This document shows positions 15,960 to 25,225 of a DNA stretch of 64,000 nucleotides, piece by piece (the stretch's first letter is position 1; every line of letters starts with the position of its first letter). Position numbers and translations under genes: made by a program. The notes under the pieces are model-generated. The model worked only from the letters and a program-made list of their open reading frames with translations, made no database searches and was not told where the DNA came from. The stretch comes from Arundinibacter roseus. GTDB lineage: Bacteria > Bacteroidota > Bacteroidia > Cytophagales > Spirosomataceae. The DNA lies in assembly GCF_004348825.1 (NCBI RefSeq), contig NZ_SMJU01000007.1, forward strand, positions 186,001 to 250,000. The letters are read 5' to 3'.

Positions 15960-17507
15960 TCAGAAAAATGCACCGATAGTAATCAATACATTTACTGACT
16001 GATTATCAATTGTTGCAGAGGCGTAATCCTGGGAATTGTTCAGAATATATGGTGTATAGGCTGATTTAAAAGTGCTATAAACTGCGGTTAAGTCTGCAAA
16101 AAAACGGTCGGATCGAATTCCGGCTCCGCCCGAGAAAAACAATTTACTCCGATCTATATTGTCTACGTTAATCCTATATGGATCAGTCATATAAGCCCCG
16201 CCGGCCCGCAACCTGAACATCCCGGCACGATATTCGCCACCCAAACGTACATTAATTCCACTTGTATACGTGTCCTGAATCTCCCGTCTGTTATCGTTTC
16301 TAAATGCTGAATTTTCGGTGGCGTTCAGTGTATTGGTACTTACCCGCATTCCGCCATAACCAACGTATTCAAGTGTGCCGGTAAGGAAACCCTTTTGACC
16401 AAAGAAATAAGTTACCCCACCCGATGCCCGTAAAGGACTGGTGATAGAGTATTCAAAATCATACGGTAATAAACCAATTTGTCTGACATCCGGCACAAAT
16501 GTACCACCGCCTTGTTGAGGAATACCAATAATATTAGCGCTGATGATTTCATTGAAGGTTTCGGTCATTCCCATAAATGTGGGTGAAGTGAACGACGCCC
16601 CAATCTGTATTTCCGGCGTGGCTTTATAAATAACTCCAATTGTAGCGTTGACACCGTTGCCCGTCACGTTTAAATCTTCCGTGTGTGTAGAACCTTGGAA
16701 AACTTGTCCGTTAACAAATACATCGTCCAAACTGCTTGTATAGTTATAGCGAATACGATTAAAACCAATGGATGCCCCCAGGTAAAGCCGATCGTCGTAG
16801 TTGCCCGCATAAGCAAAATTCCATTGCGTATGTGCACCGGTTGATTCAAAACTACCAAACTGATCGGTTGGACTATCGCGGTCGTACCGAACGTAGGGTG
16901 GTCCCACAGCCGCACTCGGGTTGATCATATACAATTGATAGTAAGCTCCGTCCACAGTATAGGCCTGTTGCGTATTAATGTCATAATCTTTGTCGAGTGC
17001 TTCGGCAGAGATATTACGATTATTGGCCATATCCACAGCAGCATCTACGTACGCACTTCGGTTATTTCGTCCGCCATAGGTAAATAAATTCTGAAAACTC
17101 TGTTGACGCGAAAAGGATATCCCGATCGACGTTCTTTTCCATTTACTGTTGTAGCCCTGTTGACTTCCCGCAATAACCAAAGACGCCTGTGCCAAATTTG
17201 GGGCAAGCTTCCCGTCAGTTGTTACCCGGTTCAAATAGGTACTTGATGTTGAAAGATTATTGAATGATGGCGTAAGACTAAGTTCAGAACGGTTATAAAA
17301 CCCTAATCCTGCGGGATTACCACCAATTGTACTTGCATCTCCGCCCAATGCGGCATGATTACCCCCAACTCCTTGAAAACGGGCAGTCCCGGTTTGGTTG
17401 ATTTCCGAAAACCGAAAGGCATCTGTCACATATTGGCCAAACGAAGGCAGGGCAAACAGTAAGGCCGCGCCAGTCATACAACTAAATCGACTATTTCTAT
17501 TTTTCAT
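15960..17507 (-). CDS. FadL/OmpP1-like outer-membrane transport protein
   Basis: A 515-residue beta-barrel protein with a signal peptide (cleavage near LPSFGQ) and the family N-terminal element GGDASTIGGNPAGLGFYN, the NPAG turn of FadL hatch domains. Many alternating hydrophobic/aromatic strands follow and it ends in F (ITIGAFF). FadL-type channels carry hydrophobic molecules such as fatty acids and aromatics across the outer membrane. In this phylum the family is often labelled hemin receptor without proof. Monocistronic. Confidence 0.8.
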   Translation of the reverse strand: MKNRNSRFSCMTGAALLFALPSFGQYVTDAFRFSEINQTGTARFQGVGGNHAALGGDASTIGGNPAGLGFYNRSELSLTPSFNNLSTSSTYLNRVTTDGKLAPNLAQASLVIAGSQQGYNSKWKRTSIGISFSRQQSFQNLFTYGGRNNRSAYVDAAVDMANNRNISAEALDKDYDINTQQAYTVDGAYYQLYMINPSAAVGPPYVRYDRDSPTDQFGSFESTGAHTQWNFAYAGNYDDRLYLGASIGFNRIRYNYTSSLDDVFVNGQVFQGSTHTEDLNVTGNGVNATIGVIYKATPEIQIGASFTSPTFMGMTETFNEIISANIIGIPQQGGGTFVPDVRQIGLLPYDFEYSITSPLRASGGVTYFFGQKGFLTGTLEYVGYGGMRVSTNTLNATENSAFRNDNRREIQDTYTSGINVRLGGEYRAGMFRLRAGGAYMTDPYRINVDNIDRSKLFFSGGAGIRSDRFFADLTAVYSTFKSAYTPYILNNSQDYASATIDNQSVNVLITIGAFF

Positions 17508-17546
17508 GGATTAAAGCTGAATATAAAGGATTGTGTCTACTAAACG

Positions 17547-17583
17547 AAAAGCCCTACAAAATTGGTTTTTGTAGGGCTTTTTT
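17547..17583 (-). terminator. Terminator after the Gly/Met/Ser-rich lipoprotein gene
   Basis: AAAAGCCCTACAAA pairs with TTTGTAGGGCTTTT in a 14-bp stem. The 3' side on the minus strand ends in a T run. It lies 28 bp past the lipoprotein stop. Confidence 0.8.
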
Positions 17584-17610
17584 ATTCAAAATATCTTAAA
17601 ATTTTATTGA

Positions 17611-18942
17611 TTAACGTGGACCTCTCGAACGACTTCCGCCTGAGCTGCTTCCAGATGAAGGACTGCTACTTGGTGTACTTACACTTCCCCGGCTTTGCGA
17701 GCCGCTGTTGTATGACGGCGTTGAAGTTCTTGAAGAATTGTTGTTGTTATAAGTCCTTGTACCCGATTCATACGATGGAGTACTGTAACTTCTCGAATTG
17801 GTAGTACCAGAATTATATGTTCTTGACGAACGACTTGTACCGGTGCTATACGAGGGCGTTGTACCAGATGACCGTGGACTTGAATAATACTCGTTAGAAC
17901 TAGTCGCGGTAGTACCTGACCTTCCACGATAAGTACCCACTTCTACGCCGGTTCTGCCAGAATTTGCATTACCATTATAATACGTTCCGCTGCTGTTGGC
18001 ACGAGGACGAGCGTAATAACTATCCGTCGTAGTAGTTCCACGGTTCGTTGCGGGGTTACTAGTGTATGCCTCGCGTCCACCGTTGTTGCGTGAAGAACGA
18101 ACCGTATTGGAAAAATCAGAATTATATGTTTCGCTGCTTCTTACAGAGTTTGAGCGAGGACCGTATCCACGATTTACACGGTTTCCGCTGTCGAAGTTGT
18201 TAACAACCAAAACCCGGTTTCCAAATCCACCGTAGTAAGGATTGAAAGTATTCCAGCCGCCAAAACCTCCGAAGCCCATACCCATGCCCCAGGGACTACC
18301 CCAGGAATTGTACATTCCATACCCAAATGGGCTAAAACCACCGAAGGCCATACTATTTCCCCAGAATGGGTCAAACCCGAAAGCATCCCAGCCTGAATAA
18401 CCCCAGGTATTATATCGCCATGGATTCATATATCCCATACCCATACCCATACCCATACCCATTCCCATTCCGCCCATTCGCATGAAAGGGCTAAAGCGCA
18501 TGGAGTTCATAATTCCCATTTGGAATCCTGAATTAAAGGCTGTATTAACTGATGGCCAATAGGAACCAAATCGCAGGGAGTTCATCATAAATGGATCGAA
18601 GGCAGCATTTCGGCCAGCCATATATCCATCCTGAAAGCCTCCATTATAGCCGGGATCGTCGGAAATCCGACGCTGAATATTCCGGGATGTTAAATAATTT
18701 TCATCGTAATAATCAGCGTTGCTGCCCTCAGTTTGAGCAACATCACCTTGATACTCAGGATTTGCGTAGCGGCTGTCCTGTGTGGAGGCGTTGGTCCTTG
18801 ATGCAACCTGAACCTCAGAAGACGAGCCGTACAAATCATCGTACGATGCCCCGGAGCGGGATGCAAATTGGCTGGAGGAACACCCCCAGAGTCCAAGTAG
18901 GCCAACAACCGAAAAATAGGTTATTTTTTTTATGGTTGTCAT
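17611..18942 (-). CDS. Low-complexity Gly/Met/Ser/Tyr/Asn-rich lipoprotein
   Basis: A 443-residue predicted lipoprotein: lipobox GLWGC with Cys21, preceded by a hydrophobic leader. Residues about 80-150 are F/M/G/N-rich with a perfect MG dipeptide run (GMGMGMGMGMGMG). The next 100 residues are G/F/W/Y-rich. The last 190 are S/T/R/Y/N repeats around SxxRTYNSG and STPSY. There is no catalytic domain. The composition suggests a surface-exposed, partly disordered or adhesive protein. The function is unknown. Monocistronic, divergent from proS. Confidence 0.7.
   Translation of the reverse strand: MTTIKKITYFSVVGLLGLWGCSSSQFASRSGASYDDLYGSSSEVQVASRTNASTQDSRYANPEYQGDVAQTEGSNADYYDENYLTSRNIQRRISDDPGYNGGFQDGYMAGRNAAFDPFMMNSLRFGSYWPSVNTAFNSGFQMGIMNSMRFSPFMRMGGMGMGMGMGMGMGYMNPWRYNTWGYSGWDAFGFDPFWGNSMAFGGFSPFGYGMYNSWGSPWGMGMGFGGFGGWNTFNPYYGGFGNRVLVVNNFDSGNRVNRGYGPRSNSVRSSETYNSDFSNTVRSSRNNGGREAYTSNPATNRGTTTTDSYYARPRANSSGTYYNGNANSGRTGVEVGTYRGRSGTTATSSNEYYSSPRSSGTTPSYSTGTSRSSRTYNSGTTNSRSYSTPSYESGTRTYNNNNSSRTSTPSYNSGSQSRGSVSTPSSSPSSGSSSGGSRSRGPR
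18434..18469 (-). repeat. In-frame hexanucleotide microsatellite
   Basis: Four perfect CCCATA units followed by two CCCATT units (plus strand) encode the Met-Gly run of the lipoprotein. Copy changes would keep the reading frame. Confidence 0.9.
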
Positions 18943-19050
18943 GGCAAAATTGGGTTAAAAGTGATTGTAGTTATTATTGTACTAATCTCGTTCCATTTAG
19001 TAATAAAACGACAAAAGAACTTTAATAATTACAAATATAGCATAAAAAAC

Positions 19051-19058
19051 TATCTTTG
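19051..19058 (+). promoter_or_regulatory. Putative -7 element of proS
   Basis: TATCTTTGC matches TAnnTTTGC and lies 63 bp before the proS ATG. No clear -33 TTTG is seen at the usual distance. Confidence 0.5.
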
Positions 19059-19121
19059 CAACCCCTATAATTAGTTATTACATGACAAAAAGTCATACCT
19101 TACTTTCAAACTATTTGAACC

Positions 19122-20597
19122 ATGAGTAAAGCATTACCCACTCGCAGTGAAAATTACTCCGAATGGTATAACGAACTTGTAAAACGAGCCGATTTGGCTG
19201 AGAATTCGGCTGTCCGGGGATGTATGGTCATTAAGCCTTATGGTTTTTCTATTTGGGAAAAAATGCAGCGGGCACTTGACGATATGTTCAAGGAAACGGG
19301 TCATTCCAATGCATATTTCCCGCTATTTATTCCAAAGTCATTTCTTTCCAAGGAAGCCGATCACGTGGAAGGGTTTGCCAAGGAGTGCGCAGTAGTGACG
19401 CACTACCGTCTAATGAACGACCCAAACGGTGGCGGTGTGGTGGTTGATCCATCGGCAAAGCTGGAAGAAGAGCTAATTGTCAGACCAACCTCCGAGACGG
19501 TCATTTGGAGCACCTATAAAAACTGGATTCAGTCGTATCGCGACCTGCCTTTGCTTATAAATCAATGGGCCAACGTAGTTCGCTGGGAAATGCGAACCCG
19601 GATATTTCTGCGAACTACCGAATTTTTGTGGCAGGAAGGTCACACTGCCCACGCAACGGAAGCCGAAGCAATCGCCGAAACCGAGCAAATGCTGGAAGTA
19701 TATGCCACCTTTGCCGAAGAATGGATGGCATTACCGGTGTTGCGAGGTATAAAAACCCCTAACGAACGGTTTGCTGGTGCCGTAGAAACGTATTGTATTG
19801 AAGCCCTGATGCAGGACACAAAAGCCTTGCAGGCAGGGACTTCTCACTTTTTGGGTCAGAATTTTGCCAAAGCTTTTGACGTAAAATTCCAGGATAAAGA
19901 AGGGAAACTTGAATACGTTTGGGGCACTTCGTGGGGGTCAAGTACCCGAATGATGGGTGCTCTCATCATGGCCCATTCGGATGATGCAGGCCTCGTGTTG
20001 CCTCCAAAACTCGCTCCTATTCAGGTAGTAATCATTCCTATTTATAGAGATCAAAATCAATTTGACCAAATTTCGGCCAAAGTCCAGGAATTGATGAAGG
20101 ATCTTAAAAAACGCGGAATCAGTGTTAAATTCGATTCTAGTGATGCTTATAAACCTGGTTATAAGTTTGCTGAATATGAACTTCGGGGTGTACCTGTACG
20201 GCTTGCAATGGGGGCACGCGACCTCGAAAATGGAACCGTTGAAGTAGCGCGCAGAGATACGAAAACCAAAGAAACTGTTGCGCTCGAAGGGATTGTCGAT
20301 CATATTGAGGAACTTTTGGAAAATATTCAGCAATCCATTTACAACAAGGCGCTTGCATTCCAAAAAGACAACTCTCATAAAGCTGATACGTACGAAGAAT
20401 TCAAAGAGATTCTTGATACCAAAGGCGGTTTTATTTATGCACATTGGGACGGTACTCCCGAAACAGAAAACCGGATAAAGGAAGAAACAAAGGCTACCAT
20501 ACGTTGTATTCCATTGAACGCCGAGGCAGAAGAGGGAGTTTGTATTGTTACCGGGAAACCTTCCGGTCGACGGGTTGTTTTCGCTCGTGCCTATTAA
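19122..20597 (+). CDS. proS: Prolyl-tRNA synthetase (eukaryote/archaeal-like, type 3)
   Basis: A 491-residue class II aminoacyl-tRNA synthetase that charges tRNA-Pro. It begins [19 protein letters not shown] and carries [10 protein letters not shown], motif 2 ([16 protein letters not shown]) and motif 3 ([16 protein letters not shown]). The anticodon-binding domain ([10 protein letters not shown]) and a C-terminal zinc-type domain with an aromatic end (ARAY) follow. It lacks the YbaK-like editing insertion of bacterial type 1 ProRS, which identifies the shorter archaeal-type form. The C-terminal domain has few cysteines, so zinc may be absent. It is followed 66 bp later by the FKBP gene. Confidence 0.95.
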   Translation: MSKALPTRSENYSEWYNELVKRADLAENSAVRGCMVIKPYGFSIWEKMQRALDDMFKETGHSNAYFPLFIPKSFLSKEADHVEGFAKECAVVTHYRLMNDPNGGGVVVDPSAKLEEELIVRPTSETVIWSTYKNWIQSYRDLPLLINQWANVVRWEMRTRIFLRTTEFLWQEGHTAHATEAEAIAETEQMLEVYATFAEEWMALPVLRGIKTPNERFAGAVETYCIEALMQDTKALQAGTSHFLGQNFAKAFDVKFQDKEGKLEYVWGTSWGSSTRMMGALIMAHSDDAGLVLPPKLAPIQVVIIPIYRDQNQFDQISAKVQELMKDLKKRGISVKFDSSDAYKPGYKFAEYELRGVPVRLAMGARDLENGTVEVARRDTKTKETVALEGIVDHIEELLENIQQSIYNKALAFQKDNSHKADTYEEFKEILDTKGGFIYAHWDGTPETENRIKEETKATIRCIPLNAEAEEGVCIVTGKPSGRRVVFARAY

Positions 20598-20663
20598 AAA
20601 TGAACGTTTTTTGTAAATATTGATGTTTACGAACTTTACAAAACTTTCAAAATATTTTTTGGT

Positions 20664-21095
20664 ATGAAAAAAGCACAATCCGGAGATACCGTTTTGGTAC
20701 ATTATACGGGAACTCTTGCTGATGGCCAACTTTTCGATTCGTCCGCGGGACGAGATCCGCTGTCGTTTCAATTAGGTAGCGGACAGGTGATCAAAGGCTT
20801 TGATGACGGCGTAACCGGGATGGAAGTCGGAGACAAAAAGACGATTGAAATTCCTTGCCTTGAAGCATATGGCCCTGTAAACGATGAACTTTTGATAAAT
20901 TTTGACCGTTCGCAATTCCCCGATGATATTCCTCTGGAAACGGGCATCACCCTCAATATGCATCAGGAAGGCACAGGACAGGTCGTACCTGTGGTTATTA
21001 AAGAAGTAGCCGAAAGTTTTGTAATCCTTGATGCCAATCATCCTTTGGCCGGACAGGACCTTACTTTTGAACTTGAATTGGTAGGAATAAATTAA
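20664..21095 (+). CDS. SlyD-like FKBP peptidyl-prolyl isomerase
   Basis: A 143-residue cytosolic FKBP: VLVHYTGTLADGQLFDSS, FQLGSGQVIKGFDDGVTGM and the insert-in-flap chaperone region (residues about 65-125), then the closing strand LTFELELVGI. This architecture is SlyD-like, but the metal-binding His-rich tail is absent. It should speed proline isomerisation and act as a folding helper. It is probably transcribed with proS or from its own weak promoter, and it ends at a strong terminator. Confidence 0.9.
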   Translation: MKKAQSGDTVLVHYTGTLADGQLFDSSAGRDPLSFQLGSGQVIKGFDDGVTGMEVGDKKTIEIPCLEAYGPVNDELLINFDRSQFPDDIPLETGITLNMHQEGTGQVVPVVIKEVAESFVILDANHPLAGQDLTFELELVGIN

Positions 21096-21116
21096 GGCAA
21101 TGCATTGTTAGCATTC

Positions 21117-21150
21117 GGGAGCTTACCTTTTTTAGGTAAGCTCCCTTTTT
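21117..21150. terminator. Bidirectional terminator between the FKBP and AlbA_2 genes
   Basis: GGGAGCTTACC/GGTAAGCTCCC is an 11-bp perfect stem with a T-rich loop, followed by a T run on the plus strand and preceded by A-rich DNA for the minus strand. The minus-strand stop codon (21149) lies at its edge. Confidence 0.85.
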
Positions 21151-21787
21151 AATTTACAAGTTTGAGGCTATAAAGCGCTGTTTTTCCACTTCCTCTACGA
21201 AGCACTACTCCTTTGCTTTCCAGCTCATGCAATAAACGCATGGCCCGTTTTTCGGATACATTAATCATATTTGATAGTTCTTTATCCGTAAGTGCATCGT
21301 TTCGTTTTAGGTATTGCAGAAGTATTTTTACAGGTTTTGAAAGTAGTAATTTTTCGGTAACGGCATCGCCCTCCCCCGGCAGCATGAGTCTGTTGGTAGG
21401 GACGGATTTATCCTTAATACGTACATAAATGATCCGGTCTCCTTTCTCATTTATTGCATAATGTGGCTTATCCTGACTTTCATCAACTTCTATTCGCAGG
21501 ATTTTCTTTGAGCCAAAAGAAACGGATTTACACCGAATCCGGAGCTCCATTTCAATCAAACTTTCACAGGCTTGCTCCAACTTTTGAAGTTCACGCAGCT
21601 CCGAAACTATGCCAACCGTTTCGCGGGAATCGTTCACGCCTACAAGTAAAATGCCTCCTGAGGTATTGGCAAATGAGGCCAGAGTTTTTGCAATTTTGAA
21701 GGGACTGTCAATCGTTCGTTTGAATTCTACGGTGAGCCCCTCACCCATTTGAATTATTTCTAAGGTTGTTTTTGAAAAATCAATCAT
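21149..21787 (-). CDS. AlbA_2 (Schlafen-like) domain protein with winged-helix C-terminus
   Basis: A 212-residue protein. Residues 10-115 match the AlbA_2 domain (LTVEFKRTIDSP, KTLASFANTSGGILLVGVND), and the C-terminal 70 residues look like a winged helix (LTDKELSNMINVSEKRAMRLLHELESKGVV). This combination is usually called a putative transcriptional regulator or ATP-binding protein. Some relatives cleave RNA or act in stress responses. It starts 3 bp after the dprA stop, so the two are almost certainly translated from one transcript. A role in DNA uptake or processing is only inferred. Confidence 0.8.
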   Translation of the reverse strand: MIDFSKTTLEIIQMGEGLTVEFKRTIDSPFKIAKTLASFANTSGGILLVGVNDSRETVGIVSELRELQKLEQACESLIEMELRIRCKSVSFGSKKILRIEVDESQDKPHYAINEKGDRIIYVRIKDKSVPTNRLMLPGEGDAVTEKLLLSKPVKILLQYLKRNDALTDKELSNMINVSEKRAMRLLHELESKGVVLRRGSGKTALYSLKLVN

Positions 21788-21790
21788 ACG

Positions 21791-22918
21791 TTAAATTAAA
21801 GCATATTTTTTACCAGGCATAGATCGAATCATCCCCTGAAATTCCAAATTCAACAGCAGAGTGGCCAATTTCCCAAGGTGTATTCCGCTCTGCCAGCTCA
21901 TATCATCAATCTGCATTTCTCCACCTTTTTTGAGTAAAGCCAAAATTTGCCCCTCATCCTGTGTAAACCCCTCAAACAGCAGTAAGGGTTCAAAATCCAG
22001 TGTATGCGCACGGGCAGTATTCGACTTCACCTCTTCCTTAGTCTTCCATTGAAGATCAGTTGCCATCTCTTCCACAGTACTAAAAAGACACGCTTTGTTA
22101 TTCTTTATTAACTGATTACAACCTTCCGACAGTGGATTCCCCAAATTACCTGGCACGGCGTACACATCCCTATGATAATTTTGCGCATATTCTACCGTAA
22201 TCAGGCTCCCTCCTTTTTTTGCTGATTCAACTACGATTACTACATCACTAAGCCCGGCAATTATACGATTGCGTGCCGGAAAACGCATAAAATCGGGCTT
22301 TGTACCCAATGGATTTTCCGTAGCTATTGCTCCATTTCGCTGCATATCAATGGATGTTTTCTGATGTGCTAACGGATAAATTACGTCCAGTCCACTCGCC
22401 ATAACACCAACCGTAGGAAGCCCAAGTTTTAAGCAGGCTCGATGTGCCGTAATATCAACCCCATAGGCCAATCCACTGACTACCAATGTATTGTATGGCA
22501 CTAATTCGTGGATAATTGTTTCCGTTACATTTTTCCCATATTCAGTTACCTGCCTTGTACCTACAATCCCGACTGTTTTTTGAGCATTATAATCTACTTC
22601 GCCCTTAGAGTATATCACGATTGGAGAGTCATACAAAGATTTAAGTCGTCGAGGATACTTTGCATCGGTATAGAACAAGAGCTCCACGCCATCTTTCTGG
22701 CAAACATTCCATTCTTTTTCTGCATCTTTCCAGGCCGTTTTTTGGAGTAAACCGCGAGCCATTTTATCACCTACACCCGGAATTTTTATTAATTTTTTAT
22801 AATCCGAATCAAAAACCTGAGCCGCACCACCACAATAACTTATAAGCTGACGAATAGTAACAGAACCTATTCCGGGTGTACGAATTAAGGCTAAAAGCGC
22901 AATCGTTTCTATTGACAT
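21791..22918 (-). CDS. dprA: DNA-processing protein DprA (Smf)
   Basis: A 375-residue protein with an N-terminal helix-hairpin-helix/SAM-like part (TPGIGSVTIRQLI, KIPGVGDKMARGLL) and the Rossmann DprA core (VSGLAYGVDITAHRA, FPARNRIIAGLSD, KKGGSLITVEYA). A C-terminal winged helix (residues about 310-375) closes the protein. DprA binds incoming single-stranded DNA and loads RecA during natural transformation. It is widespread even where competence is unproved. It forms a tight operon with the AlbA_2 gene. Confidence 0.95.
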   Translation of the reverse strand: MSIETIALLALIRTPGIGSVTIRQLISYCGGAAQVFDSDYKKLIKIPGVGDKMARGLLQKTAWKDAEKEWNVCQKDGVELLFYTDAKYPRRLKSLYDSPIVIYSKGEVDYNAQKTVGIVGTRQVTEYGKNVTETIIHELVPYNTLVVSGLAYGVDITAHRACLKLGLPTVGVMASGLDVIYPLAHQKTSIDMQRNGAIATENPLGTKPDFMRFPARNRIIAGLSDVVIVVESAKKGGSLITVEYAQNYHRDVYAVPGNLGNPLSEGCNQLIKNNKACLFSTVEEMATDLQWKTKEEVKSNTARAHTLDFEPLLLFEGFTQDEGQILALLKKGGEMQIDDMSWQSGIHLGKLATLLLNLEFQGMIRSMPGKKYALI

Positions 22919-23112
22919 ATACTAATCACAGAGTAGAGGATTTATTTTATTGAGGGAATTAAAAATACGAATTCCTGCAAAAATTGAAAATTTTTGTGGC
23001 TACTATTAAAAAATGTCAAGCCTTGTAAGTTGCCGAAACGACCTGACCCAAACTTCACAGAATGTTCACAATCAGATGACAATTCCTTCACTATCAAACA
23101 AATAGAGGTTTG

Positions 23113-23120
23113 TATTTTTG
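23113..23120 (+). promoter_or_regulatory. Putative -7 element of the unknown membrane gene
   Basis: TATTTTTGC matches TAnnTTTGC and lies 50 bp before the ATG at 23171. Confidence 0.45.
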
Positions 23121-23170
23121 CTGATTAATTTTTTCAATTCCATCGTGAACCCTAAAAGAATCTAAGGTAT

Positions 23171-23941
23171 ATGATCAAATTAAAATGGAAATTCTTTTCA
23201 GTGAACGAAAAAAAATCTACGTTAGTCCTGGATCGGGACACCCTGAACTTTCGTTTGAATCACCTGATTATTAGTCTATTAACAGCTTTTCTATTGGTAC
23301 TTCCGTTTTTAAATCAATCCTTTTTCACATTGTTTAAAAACACAGAAATCACAACTACAAAACCATTAACGAAGCAATACCTTGATGATCTTCAACATAC
23401 TGAGGCGTTGCTTGAACAGTATCAGCAATCGCTCCTGCTTTCAAAACCGAGTGGTGTCATTGAGTTTAAAGTTCAACAACTTCAACAAGCTTACATTGAT
23501 CTGCTGTGGCCTTTGGGTTCATTGAACAAAGATCTTCAAGGTGCCGATGCTTTAAATTTAGCCTCCGCAGAACTACTGCTGCAATATCATTACCATTTTT
23601 TTCTAAAATCTGAAATTGAGTCCCAGGGTAAAGAAACAATAAAAACTGCTCCTGATGTAATTAAAGAACTTTCTGCGTTTCGAAATCAACTTCGGGTTTT
23701 GGATCGGAAGTTGCAGGAAATTAATCTGGAAAATGCTCTAAAAATTTCATTGGAAAATCAACTTAGCCAATCAAATACGCAGATTTCCAATTCACTTTCA
23801 AAAACCAGTACTGAAAAGGAAATCATCTTAAAATCGATGATGAGATATATTGAAATCCGGAAATCAACATCCCCTGTTTCCACAGAAATGTTGAAGAGAA
23901 TTGAAACCTATTCTCAACAAATGGAGGCTAAAATCTTCTGA
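23171..23941 (+). CDS. Unknown single-pass membrane protein with coiled coil
   Basis: A 256-residue protein of no recognised family. A basic cytosolic N-terminus (about 30 residues) leads into one membrane helix (ISLLTAFLLVLPFL). A mostly helical periplasmic or cytosolic region follows, rich in Q, L, S and K, with heptad-like stretches (VLDRKLQEINLENALKISLENQL). No cysteine motif or catalytic signature is present. It is monocistronic, with its own -7-like element, and converges on lepB. A structural or trapping role at the inner membrane is possible. No function should be assumed. Confidence 0.6.
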   Translation: MIKLKWKFFSVNEKKSTLVLDRDTLNFRLNHLIISLLTAFLLVLPFLNQSFFTLFKNTEITTTKPLTKQYLDDLQHTEALLEQYQQSLLLSKPSGVIEFKVQQLQQAYIDLLWPLGSLNKDLQGADALNLASAELLLQYHYHFFLKSEIESQGKETIKTAPDVIKELSAFRNQLRVLDRKLQEINLENALKISLENQLSQSNTQISNSLSKTSTEKEIILKSMMRYIEIRKSTSPVSTEMLKRIETYSQQMEAKIF

Positions 23942-23968
23942 ACCACAATGCTTTGCCGTAAAAAAAAA

Positions 23969-23996
23969 GCCACTTTGTCCTTTCGGAAAAGTGGCT
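23969..23996 (-). terminator. Terminator after lepB
   Basis: GCCACTTT/AAAGTGGC forms an 8-bp stem. On the minus strand it is followed by a run of nine T. It serves the parA-to-lepB transcript and faces the unknown membrane gene. Confidence 0.8.
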
Positions 23997-24022
23997 CTTC
24001 TCATATTTCAATTAATTTTTTC

Positions 24023-25162
24023 TTATTCAATTACTCTGAACAAACGATTCCAGCGGATTTTTCCTGCTACACTTGTTGGGTTAGGATCAATGGACATCCA
24101 CACAAAAACAGCTTTACCAACGATGTGATCCATTGGCACAAAGCCCCAATAACGTGAATCGGCGGAGTTGTGACGGTTGTCGCCCATCATAAAATAGTAA
24201 TCCTGTTTAAATGTATACGAACTAATTGCTTTACCATCCACAGATACTTTGCCGTCAGCAATTTCCACTTTCTCATTCCCCTCGTAATACTTGATTACAT
24301 CTCCATAAAATGCCGTGTTTTCAGGAGTTAGCTGAATGGTCGCACCTTCTTTTGGTACTGTTATCGGGCCGTAATTGTCGCGGTTCCACTTAATCAAAGA
24401 CGAGGAAGGATAGAGTGAAGGCTCACTTATGTCCTTTGGGGCCTTCACTACGCGTACGTCACGTACAAAATCGTACGTTTTCAGGGTTTCAACAATCGAA
24501 GCAGTTGTGTAAACTAAATACCCTGACTCATCGTTCGAGGGAATTGTATCACCATATGTTTCGGTATACGTACTATATTCTGAAATACCATTTTCCTTAA
24601 ATACCTTCTCCTCATTCACGGCGGTCGTGGTAGAAACAAAGTATTCGTTCTCCATTCGGGAAGGATTTTCCATGGCAGTTCCGTTCACAAACACCTGTAA
24701 ATCCCGAACTTCCACCACGTCGCCAGGCGTACCAATGCAGCGTTTGATGTAGTTCGTTTTCAAGTCAACGGGATGTTGCAATTCGGGAGGATAATTGAAA
24801 ACGACCACATCGCCCCGCTGAACGTCGGAAAAGCCCGGCAACCGATACTGCGGCAACTGAATCCAATCCAGGTAAGAAGGGACGTCAGTTCCCCAAATAG
24901 TCTGATGCGTCAGAGGAACCTGCAAGGGCGTTTTGGGTGTGCGGGTACCGTAATGAAGCTTACTTACAAACAGAAAATCACCCACCAAAAGGCTATTTTC
25001 CATAGAAGGAGTTGGGATTGTGAATGCTTCCATAAACAACCACCGGATCAGGGTTGCAGCCACAACTGCAAATACAATGGAATCAAGCCATTCCCGAAAA
25101 GCAGATTTTTTCTTCACGGGAGTTGAGGCAGGAGAGGTACTAATTTCTTTTTCGAGAGCCAT
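24023..25162 (-). CDS. lepB: Signal peptidase I
   Basis: A 379-residue inner-membrane serine peptidase that removes signal peptides. One membrane helix near residues 28-48 is followed by box B, PTPSMENSLLVGD, with the nucleophile Ser. Box D is NYIKRCIGTPGD with the catalytic Lys, and box E is MMGDNRHNSADSRYWG. An insertion of roughly 130 residues between boxes D and E is usual for Bacteroidota LepB. It is the last gene of the parA-parB-DUF5683-dapB-lepB block. Confidence 0.95.
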   Translation of the reverse strand: MALEKEISTSPASTPVKKKSAFREWLDSIVFAVVAATLIRWLFMEAFTIPTPSMENSLLVGDFLFVSKLHYGTRTPKTPLQVPLTHQTIWGTDVPSYLDWIQLPQYRLPGFSDVQRGDVVVFNYPPELQHPVDLKTNYIKRCIGTPGDVVEVRDLQVFVNGTAMENPSRMENEYFVSTTTAVNEEKVFKENGISEYSTYTETYGDTIPSNDESGYLVYTTASIVETLKTYDFVRDVRVVKAPKDISEPSLYPSSSLIKWNRDNYGPITVPKEGATIQLTPENTAFYGDVIKYYEGNEKVEIADGKVSVDGKAISSYTFKQDYYFMMGDNRHNSADSRYWGFVPMDHIVGKAVFVWMSIDPNPTSVAGKIRWNRLFRVIE

Positions 25163-25225
25163 AATGAGAGTTCAAAAAATTCAGTGCTATTTTAGTTATT
25201 CACCTTTCAAAACAAATTTCAAATT

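Noticed and set aside
17611-18600. Repeat-rich DNA that could suggest a CRISPR array
   Set aside because: The repeats are short, in-frame codon repeats of a low-complexity protein, with no spacers of constant length and no cas genes.
18591-19025. A 144-codon plus-strand frame opposite the lipoprotein gene start
   Set aside because: It arises from the low-complexity coding bias of the lipoprotein and overlaps the proS upstream region.
19938-20771. A 277-codon minus-strand frame opposite proS and the FKBP gene
   Set aside because: It is fully antisense to two confidently identified genes, has a composition expected of a shadow frame and no family similarity.
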